Of a stretch of DNA of 64,000 nucleotides, positions 1 through 11,999 are shown one piece after another; the stretch's first letter is position 1, and the number at the start of each line of letters is the position of its first letter. The position numbers were made by a program, and so were the translations under genes. The notes under the pieces are model-generated. The model saw only the letters and a program-made list of their open reading frames with translations, was not told the DNA's origin and made no database searches. The DNA is from Xestospongia muta (Eukaryota > Porifera > Demospongiae > Haplosclerida > Petrosiidae). The stretch covers positions 17,452,067 to 17,516,066 of the forward strand of contig OY848918.1 of assembly GCA_963693285.1 (NCBI GenBank), written 5' to 3'.

Positions 1-1066
1 CATTCAAACATTGTTGTTGTGTCCAACTTAAGTTCAATGACAGAAGTGAAAAATAGGCCCAAAGGTTCACAATCCATCACTTTTAATGCTTGAGTATGTT
101 GTTGTATAGTGTCGTGTAGCTTGCGTAGTTCTTTACCATGACCATCCTTTAAAGGAGGGGCTTCCAGGATCATGCACACATGTTTCTGATGGATTAACTG
201 TGGTCAATCTCGATTTCAGACAATCAATCGCCTCCGCATAGCATTCTCTGGATCTAGACAGACCCTCGATTGATCATTTGGCAGGGCCATCCTTCAGTGA
301 CTGTAAAAGGTAAACGAGTTTCTCGGAATCTGACAAATTAGAACGATTGTGAACAGATATGCAAAACTGATCCCAGAACGTCTTCCAATTTAAAATATTT
401 CCATCAAAGCTTGGAACATCTAACTTGGGCAGTTTCACCCCTTCATGAGATGATGTTGGAGAGTAGGACGAGCTCTATTCTCCAAAAGATGTTTCACAGC
501 CAACGAACAGTCAAACAACTTCTGAAACTCGATCTGCTGACGTGACAATTCTTTGTCTTCTGCTTCGTCAGAAGTTAACACAGATTTACAAATATCATCT
601 AGTTCATGTTTGAAATTAACTAACTGTTCATCATAAAAACGTATTAAACAAATATCATCAGATTCAGTCAATTTTCCAACAGCTTCACTAACCTTTTCAA
701 AATTCATGCAAAGGTGTTCCAGTTTCCTGCCAGCATTTTCTTAATTGAGAGTGTGCTTGTTCATGGAGAGCCATCTATCAATCACTCCAGACGAGTTGAC
801 AAATCAAGAACTTCATGATCGTGTTGATAGAGGATGTCCTGTTCGCAATCAAAATCACTTACTTATTCAAGAGAATCAACAACCGCCAAATGTTGACTTT
901 TGAAATCTGAATCTAGTGATTCCAGCCTTTTAAATAATTTCTGAGCTAGAGAGTCGAGTCCAGGTTCTTCAAACTTGGATTCAGCTTCAACAATTTTAGT
1001 AGACAGGCGTGTAATGGAGGCACGTGACACTCCACTTCTTCGCCTCAGACCAGGTAAGTCTGCCAT
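1..1066 (-). pseudogene. BEL/Pao-type retrotransposon gag, broken 5' part
   Basis: Read on the minus strand, translation begins at an ATG at 1066 (MADLPGLRRRSG..., then an ASITRLSTK segment) and runs through a charged helical region at 435-707 to a KLPKLDVPSFDGN / NWKTFWDQF segment near 280-430. That last segment is typical of the DUF1759-like gag domain of BEL/Pao LTR retrotransposons. The frame is broken several times: stops near 863 and 780, a frame change before 707, another near 430, a TGA just after a DGPAK motif near 272, and a further shift near 190 before the CMILEAPPLKDGHGKEL segment. It is therefore a dead copy. The element continues off the left edge, so protease, RT and integrase are not visible. 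Family assignment is from motif recognition only. Confidence 0.72.
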
Positions 1067-1137
1067 CGAAACAAGCGACAAGTGACTTTACTAAGCAATA
1101 TGATAACCAGCAACAAGTATCCAGTTCAGTGGACCAA

Positions 1138-1487
1138 TGTAGGGAACGTTTCCCTCAAGTTTAGAAACGATTTTTATATTGATCACCAAAAGAGCATGAA
1201 CAAAATGAACAACGTGTGATACAAAACCACACCCAACTTAATTAACTGAAATACAATAATTATTATTGAATGAATAGCCTGTACAATAAGAATACTACAT
1301 TCATTTCTAGTGTTATATGACTAGTACTTTTATTCTAGGTTTATATCAAGCTTATTGGTTCAGTATAAAAAACCTTTTATATAAGGGTTCATAAAGCTCA
1401 GGAATTGGAATAACTTATAACCAGTTTTTTTTCTTTATACCAGGTTGCTTAAATACTTTATTATTAACTAAATTAACATTCCAACAA
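1138..1487 (-). repeat. Candidate 5' LTR of the BEL/Pao element
   Basis: On the minus strand this 350-bp stretch starts TGTTGGAATG and ends GTTCCCTACA, giving the TGT...ACA ends expected of an LTR. It lies immediately upstream of the gag start. Directly after it, still on the minus strand, comes TTGGTCCACTGAACTGG, which starts with the TGG expected of a tRNA primer-binding site. The other LTR lies outside the window, so the boundaries cannot be tested here. Confidence 0.45.
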
Positions 1488-1514
1488 ATCTTAAATAAAT
1501 GATGTGAAATTAGT

Positions 1515-1890
1515 TTATGATAGTAAGTCATCACTATCTTTATTTTCAGACACATCATCTTCCAATTTTCCTTGATCAGTTAATGTTCCATGCTCTGTAC
1601 TTACATCATTATAATCAACACTCCTTATCATCCACTTCTTGTATCTCATAGGAATAGATTTAGTACGTGGATTTCTAAGTTTACAGAGTGATCTATAGGC
1701 TGGTGGGTATTGTACATAGACGTTTCTGATCTTTCATTCTTCTGACAAGATTAGCTCAAGCTCAGCTTCTTTCCTTTCTTTCACTGTTTTGAATTTATTT
1801 TCATAGCTCTTATGTACAAAGTATTCATTACTAGGATACAAATGACTACTACATACATACACTTTGTTTTCTAGATCTCTCCTGTTTGTT
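1515..1890 (-). pseudogene. Unrecognised C-terminal coding segment
   Basis: The minus strand encodes about 120 codons ending at a TAA (1515-1517): ENKVYVCSSHLYPSNEYF, a charged KERKEAELELILSEE helix, then VQYPPAYRSLCKLRNP and an acidic tail (EDDVSENKDSDD). One in-frame TGA splits the helix from the rest. Composition and the uninterrupted second half look coding, but I do not recognise the family. The candidate LTR begins less than 30 bp past the stop, so the retrotransposon inserted close to the 3' end. It may be the last exon of the decayed minus-strand gene at 2.0-2.6 kb. Confidence 0.4.
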
Positions 1891-2035
1891 CTTTATAAGA
1901 GTTGTCATGTGCTTGGTCTTTTCCAAAAGAGTTTTATGATACATTATATAGCCCCTTCATAAAAAGGAAAAATAATAAAATACTTCATATTGTTAAACAA
2001 ACTTACTTCTAACCATGTCATCATTGAATTTGTCA

Positions 2036-2600
2036 CTAAAAATTGATTGTATAGTCTATTGGACAATTATAGAATTGTGTTGACTGTTGATTCTGTGAAT
2101 GTATAAAAAGTTGTGACTGATGAAATGAATACTTATGTCTTTGACGGATTAAGCTGACCTTCTTCATCAAACATAGAATGGACACATCGTATCCTACTCT
2201 AGAATAAAGAGAATTAAGATACAAATTATATCCACAAGCCTGTACATAGTTTATACATTACCTTAAAGAGGTGGATGTTAACCTGCCATGAATCTTTGGT
2301 TTAATATCTTGTGTAGACGCAGAACTTAAATTTGTAACAGATGTACTTGATTTCATTTCATCTTCCAGTGACTTTTGCTGCTGCTCAAGGATGTCTAATC
2401 TTTTGTGAATATTTCCAAGTTTGATACAAAATTCTGTAAACTGGTTTTCCATGTAGACTGAAAACTTTGAAGAATATCTATAACTATGTAGTTGTCAGTG
2501 GTGTGCCAATGGGAAGAGGCAGATAACTGGTCAGGTGAATCAAGAGTTAAGTTGGGTAAAGTTTTATCAGGTTGCCAATAATATCTGTACAATAGAGCAG
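2036..2600 (-). pseudogene. Decayed minus-strand gene with coiled coil (copy A)
   Basis: A ~64-codon segment (2262-2457) begins MENQFTEFCIKLGNIHKRL and is rich in E, K and Q with heptad spacing (LDILEQQQKSLEDEMKSS), so it is probably a coiled coil. It ends at a donor-like AAG|GTAATG. Upstream coding (DKTLPNLTLDSPDQLS... to ILQSFQS) is in another frame here, but in block B the two are joined in one frame (ILQSFQSSMENQF). Block A has therefore lost one base near 2455. A downstream exon starting after 2224 can be joined in phase and runs to a stop at 2036. No family is recognised, and the gene is probably dead. Confidence 0.5.
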
Positions 2601-2639
2601 AGATAAGTGAAAATTTACATATATGAACAATAGTCAATA

Positions 2640-3240
2640 TTCAAAATCTACATTAAGATCTTGGCTATTAACCACACTCTTAAGAATATTGTAAATTCAG
2701 CATTTTGTATACTTAGATCAAAATGCTACATTACAAACGTAATAACAGAACATTAATTAATAATAATGTATTACTGAAGCTGTTTAATCTAACTCACATG
2801 TACATACATTGTAAACGACCTGAAGGGCATAATAACAAAAAAATCAATGTTAACATTTACTAAGACTCCATTATCAAAGCTTACTTAGATATGACAACAA
2901 CATAACAACAATAATAGCAAGACTTCCCTACATTTGTACAACTCTACCTAGTACTAGTAGTTCAAATTGATCCATAGAAGCAAACAATTATGGAGGTGGT
3001 CTTACTGGCTTGCTACTTTGAGAAAAAAAACCGTGCCGAAGCAAGAGGTAACCATGTATTGACCTTTTCTCTCTGTCTATATAGGTCTTGGTAACTTAAT
3101 GACTCGTTGTTGTTCACAACCAGTAGTAAGCAGCTGGAGGGTTTGATGCCACGATGCATTCTATTTAAGCGAAAATAATTAATTCCAATCACCAATAATA
3201 ATAATTATTATTTTAATTATCATAGTCTAGTATTATATCT
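2640..3240. other. Intergenic region between divergent coding remnants
   Basis: No convincing gene. Minus-strand coding lies to the left and plus-strand coding to the right, so this could have been a shared promoter region. It is conserved in block B (about 48790-49395). A 60-codon minus ORF (3013-3195, FRLNRMHRGIKPSSCLL...) is retained in B with few changes, but its composition does not look strongly coding. Confidence 0.4.
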
Positions 3241-3247
3241 AACAAAC

Positions 3248-3676
3248 GTAGAATTTGCTCTTTTGGTGCCAGAGGAGCTTGCTCCTACATCTTTTTATAG
3301 ACACTTATACGACAGATTTGGAGCTGTATGTCCTGGTAAGAGACTAGGTATCCGATTAATATTGAAGAATCAAGACAAAACGTAGTGATCATCAATTCAC
3401 CAAAAACATCTAGATTCATGTTTTGACATAATTACAAGTGGTGAAGAGCTTGAGAAATCATCTCAACATGCTAACAATTATATCCTGTCAGATTATATGA
3501 AGGTCAATGAAGAATGTTTTGAAAGCAGATCTAACTGTAGTAATTCTACAACAAGTTTGAATTTTGAAATTTGGGATGAGAATAAATTAGAAGGGGAAAA
3601 TAAAGGAGATGATGTGTCTACTACAGTAATGAATGTTTTGTTTGATATATCATTGGTAAAGCATATAGGTTATTAG
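3248..3676 (+). pseudogene. Acidic-tail ORF, copy A (frame-broken)
   Basis: The first part (3248-3385) encodes PEELAPTSFYRHLYDRFGAV and PGKRLG in one 45-codon frame. After a shift, the second part (about 3413-3676) encodes SGEELEKSSQ, NNYILSDYMKVNEE, an S/N-rich stretch and the acidic EIWDENKLEGENKGDDVS. The second part is homologous to the last exon of the ankyrin gene (46252-46559) and to block B (49563-49841). Neither half matches a domain I can name. The frame change and the stop between the halves argue for a relic. Confidence 0.6.
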
Positions 3677-3738
3677 ATATATCTATTGTAAATACTTACA
3701 TTATACCTAAGCAACCATAAAAAAGAAACAAAAACAAA

Positions 3739-3846
3739 ATGATTCACTTTGAGTTTCGTCATGAAATTATTCAAAACCTGACAAGACAACTCCAAATGTT
3801 GCATTCTCTACCAATGTCAACACCAAAGTTCATAGAGAATAGATGA
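3739..3846 (+). pseudogene. FRHEIIQ ORF, copy A
   Basis: A short reading frame, MIHFEFRHEIIQNLTRQLQM, is conserved in three places in the window (here, 46585 and 49888). In this copy it stops after about 35 codons. No acceptor site in phase with the preceding exon is apparent, so it may be 3' UTR or a separate small ORF. Confidence 0.3.
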
Positions 3847-3999
3847 GACACCACATTATATAGAGACATGGCAAAACAGAAATATTGCAAATGCACTATA
3901 CTGAAGAAGGCAAAAACATCTCATTCTTTTTATGGGTGACACATGCTCACTTAAACTAATTTTGTGTCCTACTGACTTGCTTTCAGTTATATCATACTT

Positions 4000-6237
4000 G
4001 TAAAAACTACTGGCATTAGAAATAATGGTAATTGTAATGACCTTTTCAGTCTTTTAATGTCATTTAAAAACAGGTAATAAAAACTCCTTTTTATTATAAA
4101 TAGTATAATAGTGAACATCTAGATCTATCTGATATTGAATATGTAAATGTTATAATTTCAGTTAGCATTGTAAAGCTGATGATCATTAGTTAAATAGATG
4201 TTGGAGAATTAGTTGAAATATTAGAAGGTGCAAATATTATCATTGTACATGGACAAAGAATAATATGTTGACTGTAAAACAATCTTAAGATTATGTTGAA
4301 GGGAGTTGGTGTGAAATACTGGATTTTAGCAGTTACAAGAATGAAAAATTATGATCGCAAAATCATTAAGCATTACTTGTGAAAATTTATTAGATTGTTG
4401 AGAAAACAATTTGCAGCCTGTGATAGGTATACACTGTCAATTCGTTTTGCTTTTCTTTTAATTGTCTTTAAAGAACTAAACTAATTTAGATAAATTGTTT
4501 TGTAGTTAGTGTAGTTTATAGTTAGAATAAATTATGTTGCTAGAAAATATCTATCACTAGCAACATTTCTTTGTAAATACCAAACCTGATATGCACATTA
4601 AGTTTTTTTCCAAAAATGTTGACATTAACCACTTTTATAAGTTTTCCGTTTCACCTTTTCTTTTCTCTTAATCTGTGTTCTTAATAACTATTTAGTTTTG
4701 TTTCTTAAGTATGACTATATGTCACTTCTTTGTATATATGTCTTTTGTCATACACCTGTTTAGATTCCAGATTCCTATATTAACTTCTTACGTTTCAACG
4801 AAGTTTATTTTAAATTTTCGTTTTGTTTAAATAAAATAAAAGGTCTTTAAAAAAGTTGTGCAAATAATGTGGTTGTAAAGACTAAATTATCAATTTTTAT
4901 CCATACTTCAGCAGTTCTAACAGAGAGAACACCATCTAGTACTAATACCCAGTGCAGCTTTCAATACAATTCAGAGACAAAAGTTCCACCTTTCACTAAA
5001 GTTTGTCATGGAGCCAGAGTTTAACAAATGACTACCAAACTAATATTGCATTACATTTACAACTCCTCAATCCATACTTACAACTAATGTAAGATATGAA
5101 TTTATGGAAAATGTTGTGCAAAGGAACACTTTAAAATAGTTTAATCACTTTGTAATTACCATATGATAAGAATCAGAAGAATGAGTGGAATATGAATATA
5201 CATTTTAATTAACCTACTAATAATTCCAAAATGAATAAATCAATCTACAGAATGATTACTACTGAACTGACATTATGATGTAACAACATTATCTTCAAAA
5301 TCAATTATTAGGTGCCACTACAATTATGAGTTTTAAAGTTAATAACCATATATTAATTCACATTTAATCTTCAAAATATGGACCTCTTGTCTGCAATTTT
5401 AATTAAATATAAATGAATACATATAGAAGAGTCATACAAAATTAGTCATGAAGGTCTATAAATTATAGTTGATGAAATTATTTCGTACATGATAGGCCAC
5501 ATTTTAATTGTTTTGTTTTCTTCATTATCTTTCTTCTAACAATAAGGAAAGGAAATGTGATTATTTAAATTCTTTTTGATCAGTACCAATGTAGACTAAT
5601 GTAGATAAACAAAATGTTAGTTTACTACTGACCAAACATGATATAAAATTGATATTGTTATCAAGAATATTGTTTACTGTTGGTCCATGAGGAAGTGATG
5701 AACTTAATTACATATACTTCTTGCATGTAACTGGCTATTAGAGATCTAAAGATAGTGTATTGTGTAAATACCATGCTGCTACGTCCTGTACATGGGTGAT
5801 TATTGCTTAGATTTTACAACCAATCACATCAATATACAACAAGCAGTGCTCATGTAAAACTGAATGTGTGTGCAGCAACAAGGCCAAAGGAAGGTCCCAC
5901 CAAGTACATATAGATATCTGTATATTTCGTTCACTAAGAATACAGCAGGTTTACTATCTACAAATTATATAGTGATAGGTCTTATAAGAAGCAATAGTAA
6001 AACCATGTAGAGTTAAGAAATTACCCATTTACACTGATATACATAGTAATAACTATTAACTATTGCTTATTTTGTTGAAATTACCTTTTTTCTTTCTTAC
6101 CAATTGTCTTTATTGGCATGTCTAAAGTAATAGCTAATACATCACATATGATCTAGGAACTGTCCAAATTTTTTTTCTTCTTTCACATAAATTCAATGAT
6201 GATCCTTAGTTATATGACTCAATAAGAATGAGAAACT
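4000..6237. other. Non-coding part of block A
   Basis: AT-rich, with stop codons in every frame and no supported gene. Long tracts match 50130-52829 of block B, so the conservation is by descent from the duplication and gives no evidence of function. Confidence 0.6.
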
Positions 6238-6534
6238 ATGACAGATAATGAACCAACTCCTGCTTCATGGGATAATATTCTTGATATCTTAGAAGGACCT
6301 CTTCAAAAGAGAGTTCTTGCTCTTGACATTCGTCAAAAACTTAAAATAAGTAAGCAATTTACTTGACAGTAGCTAATATAAACCATGAATTCAATGAACT
6401 TGGTCACTGTTACATGTTCATCATATATGATCTAGGAACACTCCAATAATTATTCTTCTTTCACATAAATTCAATAAAATGATGTTGATCCTCAACTACA
6501 TGACTCAATAAGAATGAGTAACTATGACAGATAA
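6140..6534 (+). repeat. Local direct duplication around the small exon
   Basis: The ~100-bp flank at 6140-6245 (ATGATCTAGGAAC..., TTCTTTCACATAAATTC, GACTCAATAAGAATGAG, ending ACTATGACAGATAATG) recurs at about 6427-6534. The second copy reproduces the ATG and the first four codons, then diverges. Block B has one copy only. Confidence 0.7.
6238..6349 (+). CDS. Small exon starting MTDNEPTPASWDNILD (copy A)
   Basis: An ATG at 6238 opens 37 codons plus one base, ending at AATAA|GTAAGC, a good donor. Translation begins MTDNEPTPASWDNILDILEG and ends in a basic helix (QKRVLALDIRQKLKI). Block B has the same exon at 52830-52941 followed by an in-phase second exon. In block A that second exon is absent, because the downstream DNA is instead a repeat of the upstream flank. 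The copy is probably truncated. Two codon-changing differences from B (P/L, L/F) leave the frame open. Function unknown. Confidence 0.45.
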
Positions 6535-6549
6535 TGTTTCTTGTTTCAA

Positions 6550-7960
6550 TATTTTCCTATTAGTTCTGTTAATTTCATTGGTTGTCATAAATTGTGTGTT
6601 GCCTTATCCAGTGTATCATATATTTAAAACTATAGTATATATAGTTAGCCTTAGAGTTTTATCCTTTGTATAAATATAATTAAAATGAAACGTTTTGATG
6701 TTCTGATTCAAGTTCATAAAAAATTGAAACTGTTTTCTTATACTCAGATCTAGAACACAACAAACAACATTAAGAACGTATCTGCTAACATTTCAAACTT
6801 GTCAAATAGTTACCAGATTACGTTTTGTGTATTATTTGTGTAGTCAATTGTTATGTTAGAGCAGTGACCAAAGATAAGAGTGAATAGATTTTCTGGCTTG
6901 ATCAAGTTTGATTTCTCTTCAGTTGACTGTTCTGTCATTCAACGACAACTTCTTATTGGAGAAATTATAAATTTTTACATTATCATAAAATTCCAAAGGT
7001 TTTAGTTCACTACAATTACATTATTACTACAAACATGTAGAATTTAAGATAATACACCAATTGATACAGTTAATTATAGAAGCCATCAAATATCACTGTA
7101 ATTATATGTCATGCTGATGGCTTTCATAATAATATTTATAATATAAATTTGTGTATTCTAATCAACTTAAAGGCTTCCAGTGGTACTTAGTTTATTGTGA
7201 CTAGGTTTTACTGCTGCATATACATGGTATGATTAGTTTTATTCTTTGTATTAGTTACATTATTGAATAACTAAAGATATGATGGCCATATCAATTAACA
7301 TGGTACTATACAATATGCACTAAGAAACTTGTGTTTCATACAACTTGTGTTAATAATAAAACATTATTAACAAATAAACACATGTCCTTTTTGTAATAAT
7401 ACACAATATAGTGACTTTATAAACATGGCATATATTTAGCTATGACATGGTATTTCTTTTACAATTAGTTATAAACGGACAACCTCATACATATTTGTAA
7501 CAACCACATTTATGAGCAGGGATATCAGTGAAACAACAATATTGTCATATCATGAGATAGGATGTCAATGGAATAGCAATACTGTCAATGTGACGAAATA
7601 AGTGTTAGTAAAAAAACCAACAACAAAGAGCCAATTAAATTACATATATTTATTAAAGAGACACTAATTTAATCATTTTCTCACAACAACTCAGTGTTGC
7701 AATTTTCATAGGTACTGAAATAGTCTGAAAAAAATAAATATTGCTACATCAAAAATCAGAAACACCATTATTATAAGTTATAAACATAGACGCTAAAATA
7801 AAATGAAGCTGAAGAAAGTTCTTACTGTAAAAGTATCTGAATAGGAAAGTAAGTCACTGAAGAGAAATGAATGGAGGAAGAGAGAAAGAGAGAGAGGAAG
7901 TACTTTCTTGAAACTATCATCTTTTGTTAATATTAAAAATTATCATCTACTCTTATATAG
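6550..7960. other. AT-rich stretch without a gene
   Basis: Stops in all frames; no coding, RNA gene or element boundary could be supported. The last ~60 bp resemble the intron just upstream of the ankyrin exon at 31875. Confidence 0.5.
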
Positions 7961-8059
7961 TTGCAGAATACACCACTGATTACTGCATCTGCAAATGGAC
8001 AGACAGAGGTGGTGTTGTTCTTATTACAACATTATGCAAATTCTAATTCCACTAACGTG
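7961..8059 (+). pseudogene. Ankyrin-repeat exon, decayed duplicate
   Basis: Exactly 33 open codons follow an acceptor (TTATATAG|). They encode one ankyrin repeat with the hallmarks TPLITASANGQTEVVLFLLQ. It is the paralogue of the exon at 31875-31973, and flanking intron DNA on both sides also matches. At the 3' end the donor GTAAGT of the intact copy is GTGATT here, so correct splicing is doubtful. No start exon was found upstream. Best read as part of a partial, non-functional copy of the ankyrin gene. Confidence 0.65.
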
Positions 8060-8403
8060 GTGATTATTCATATATAGTAACAACACTGTTGTAATGTATA
8101 TATGTATACATTGTACATGTATATGTATATGTATACATGTGAACTGTATATATATATACATGTAATATTGTCATCTGATAGTATTTATATTTTTGAATGG
8201 TATTCTAAATACAGTGACACTATTTCACCTCTATAAGCAAATAAGATATTTTATATCATGTATTATGTCATGTAGTTTGGTGAAATATTCTGCTAATAAC
8301 TGATCTAATAGTCAAATGTAGTATATATATTCATTATTATGATGTTCAATAGTGTTGTCAGGTCAGTATATTCTAAATTATTGGGAATACCTATGTTATA
8401 TAG

Positions 8404-8502
8404 AATATATCACATGAGGGGTGTGATTGAAATGTTCATACAGCAAAAGCTACAGCCATGTGCTTTACAATCATTTCAACCACACCCCTCGTGTAATATA
8501 TT
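8404..8502. repeat. Hairpin with 31-bp inverted arms
   Basis: The left arm (8404-8434) and right arm (8472-8502) are inverted copies with a few mismatches, centred on a GAGGGGTGTG / CACACCCCTC core, around a 37-bp loop. It looks like a small MITE or fold-back relic. The 68-codon ORF running through it (8339-8545) is probably incidental. Confidence 0.6.
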
Positions 8503-9267
8503 TCATTTAAAAAGAACACGGAACAGTGGTTATGTGATTTATTAAGTGGTTTGGCTGATAAAAGTCCCTTGATGAAGACACAGAGAGATTTGGAAATTGT
8601 TTTATATATTTGTAAATGTTGTAATCAATGGAAATAGCAGCGCAGTCGTATCAATGACAACATATCTGTACTGCATGACAAATATAATAGAAGTATACTA
8701 GTATTGGATATGATGCAATGTCAGTGTCTTGGATATACTAATTCACTATACTGCATGACTCAGCCTTACTGTTATGACTGTACTTAATGGAGTGCTATAT
8801 CCATACTAATACTTTATATAATAGATTACAACATACATGAAAATAACAATATCAATTGAATAACTCCTTATACTTCAAGTATTGAATGATGTTCATATAT
8901 GTACTGTTACAAGGAAATATGTGTCACTAAACAAAATATTGAAGTTTTCTTATATTTACTAGAAAAGTCTAGACTGTCTGTCTTCTTGTACATGATATGT
9001 TAGCACATGTAACAAAACCTGGTTACATTGACAGTACTGAAAGGTCACACAACTATATGGTCATTACTGATTAGTATTCAAAGAATATTTGTCTATGTTG
9101 CTACATCTTCATTAAACTATCTATATACAAATTAACTGTAAATATTACCTGCAATATGAAGGATGTTAATATGATATTACTTGATCTTGTATTGTTTAGT
9201 GGTATTAAATGACTAGCAATTGTTTAAGCATTAGTTTTAGGTATATGGAGATATATACTTAAAAATA

Positions 9268-9852
9268 TCATTATAATTTTATTTTAATAAGCAGGCATTG
9301 TTTTAGAAGGTTTGGAATTTGGAAGGAATGCTTAGTTGAAAGCTTAGTGTGCTGTTTATTGATAGTGCCTTCAGTTACATTGAAGCTTCAGTTAATCATG
9401 AAATATGCTCTATATAACATTTGATAAATTAATTACTAAGTGTGTCAGAGGCTATCATGTGAGGTTAAAATTTATATCTTTTTATGTAATAGCTATCAGC
9501 AAAGTGTCACTAATTTGTAATATAATAGTAATTGATATTGTTGAGAGACATCATATAGGTATTTAAAATATTGAAAAAGTTAGTAGGGATACTTTTATGT
9601 TAATTATTTCAAACCAACAGTGTACAAATTGTTCAGCTTTCCTATTAAGAATGAACAAAAAAGTGGTCATTAAAGTATTGTCTTTATGAAAGAGTTACTT
9701 CTAAAATAATCCAATTATTCCATTGTGTCACACTATACTTAACTGAAGGCATTGTCAATAATCACCAAAACAATAGCTTTCAACTAAACATTCCTTCAAA
9801 ATCCCAATCTTCTATAACAATGCCTGTTCATTGCAATAATAATACAATGATT
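9268..9852. mobile_element. Fold-back element with ~115-bp inverted ends
   Basis: The left end (9268-9385, containing GCAGGCATTG, GGAATGCTTAGTTGAAAGCT and AGTGCCTTCAGTTA) recurs inverted at 9725-9852. The ~340-bp centre is unique and non-coding. This fits a non-autonomous DNA transposon of the MITE or foldback class. No target-site duplication could be fixed. Confidence 0.6.
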
Positions 9853-11107
9853 TGTATTAACAGTAATTGGTGATTTAATGTTTACTGGAGTAGAATACTT
9901 ATGTTATATGTACTACATTCTCATTTTCTTGTAATCAGTATTGTTCAGTTATATATCAAGTTGTTATATTAGACATTGTAGCTATGTTTTCAGTGAGTCC
10001 TGTACATCAATGTACACGTGATGTTTATAAATGTAATAGTTAGTATTATGATTATTTCAGTAGTGTATACTATCATTGAGATATTGACCTTTTATATAAC
10101 AGACTCAGTAACAAATGTAACCTGTTTTATTATGACAAAAGGAAGCTAAGTTCATTAAATAATGATTGTAAAAATTGATTGGTTGATTTGACCAATAATT
10201 CATCATTGCACTGCATAGGACACTGTAATTATACACACGACAAGTTATGTTTAGACAATAGCTTGTTTCTATATGCAATGTAGTATATATTTCCTTCTTA
10301 CATACTTTAGTAACATGGATGTGTAGTGCATCTGTTGAGTGGTTACCTACTTCAATTTACACCATTATTATCAGTAGTGTCTTGTTAACAATAGTGCATT
10401 AGAAATTAAAATAGAGTAATTTTTGCTATTTTTTGTCTGATTATTGCTATTTACAACAAATCAAAATCAACTATGGAATACTTAAGTCAACATATTCACA
10501 TGTATAATATGACAGACTCAGGAAGAAGACTATGACTTAATAAGACCATGATCTAGATATCTGTCACAACCATGTCTATCTCAATACATCATAGGATTTT
10601 CCTAATGAGTTATTATTAATGATGAATCACCCATAATAGCTTATGAATATTTGTCAGACTGTGGTTGACCACAACAAAGTGTGTTTCAAATAAATTATTA
10701 ACAGATGGTATAAATTAATTTGTTTGTGTATAGTATTGGTACATAACATATTGTAGTAATATCTCATATTATGACATTGATACCTGACATTAAAGTTAAT
10801 TTCAAAATTTGTATAATAGTAAGAAGTTTCATCATCTTTAATTCAGGGTTGTTTTTAGCTTACATTTTCACATATATTAGTATAATATTTCCTGAATAGG
10901 TTAGTTTTGTCACTCATAATATAGTGTTTGTTGAATGTACTACATTGACATGACATGATATGAGCTACTAATAATAGTCATAAGAGAGACAATAAACAAC
11001 ATGAACCTCCACTGATATTGACCACATGTTATGACAGTACTTGTTTAGTACAATAAATAGTATACTGTTAGTTATCTAGTATTAACTTTATATGTCTTAT
11101 TTTTCAG

Positions 11108-11197
11108 TTTGGGAGTACAGCATTACACTGTGCATCTAATGCTGAAATAGCGGAAATGCTAATTAAAAATAAGTCCAATATACATGCACTAGATGAG
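11108..11197 (+). other. Isolated ankyrin-like exon, 30 codons
   Basis: An acceptor (TTTTCAG|) and a donor (GAG|GTTAGT) flank 30 open codons: FGSTALHCASNAEIAEMLIK then NIHALDE. The T-ALH-A start and the amphipathic second helix match an ankyrin repeat. It is three residues short of the 33-residue unit, missing the turn that normally carries GH or GN. No counterpart is seen in the intact gene downstream. It may be a lost or alternative exon of the duplicated gene fragment. Confidence 0.5.
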
Positions 11198-11199
11198 GT

Positions 11200-11990
11200 T
11201 AGTGTTTAATATTGTAATTTAAACTTATTAGTACCTCATATCATGATTATAATTTAGTACAAACTTAAGTTATGAGGATCTTATAAAACAAGTTACTTGT
11301 TTTAGTTTATAAAATGTTTAGTGGTTGATATTGTCAAGTCTTTATACTTCAATGTTTGTGTTTGTCTGTTACATATATCTACATGAAGACTACAACTCTT
11401 GTGTAATGTACATTGTACAACAGACTACTCTCTTTTACATTGTACTGTAATAATTAAGTAAAATAATAATCACTAACTATAGCAAACATTATAATTATAA
11501 ATCAATCATAGAATTTAGAGAATATAATAAATGTGACCTAATTTGGGAAACACATATTCCTCTAAATAGTTTCGAGATGAATGGTTTCATACATACATAT
11601 TGTACTGGATGTATACCATACTTGGTATCCAGGAAAACAAATCATAAAAGTACTTAGTAACCAAATTTGTTAAAAATCATGTACAAAGCGGCCGCATAGC
11701 AACCACATATACACAACACTTTTTCAAAATTTTTAGCACAACATGTGTAGTTTTGCCAAATAACATGACAAATGTCATATTAAGTACATGTAAGTCTATC
11801 AGTATCAGTACAGTGGAACATTGGACTTATGAATAATGGAAACCTTATTAATTAAAACAAATAGTGTGGTCTGGAATGAATTCCCATTTAATACACATTA
11901 CTTGTTGACTCAGGAAATATGGAAACCTTTTGTATTATATATAATGAATGGTTTTTATGAGTGACAGTAGTAAAGAGTCATCACTTTTAA
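11200..11990. other. AT-rich non-coding stretch
   Basis: No gene supported. A GCGGCCGC octamer at about 11690 stands out in this composition, but nothing around it looks like vector. Confidence 0.4.
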
Positions 11991-11999
11991 TATCCAGTT

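Larger units (their letters stand above)
1985..6540. repeat. Dispersed duplication, block A
   Basis: Long stretches match block B (about 46990-52980) in the same order and orientation. Shared landmarks are the minus-strand coiled-coil ORF, the divergent intergenic region, the plus-strand acidic ORF, the FRHEIIQ ORF, the 4.4-5.9 kb non-coding DNA and the small exon near 6.24 kb. Small substitutions and indels are spread throughout. A lacks the 1.2-kb insertion and the 233-bp MITE present in B. I judged the similarity by eye and computed no identity value. Confidence 0.85.

Noticed and set aside
8090..8165. TATA/ATGTAT alternating tract as a promoter
   Set aside because: The same tract is intronic after exon 4 at 32010-32065; it came with the duplication.
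11688..11696. NotI-type GCGGCCGC octamer as a cloning junction
   Set aside because: Flanking DNA is of the same AT-rich type on both sides with no vector-like sequence.
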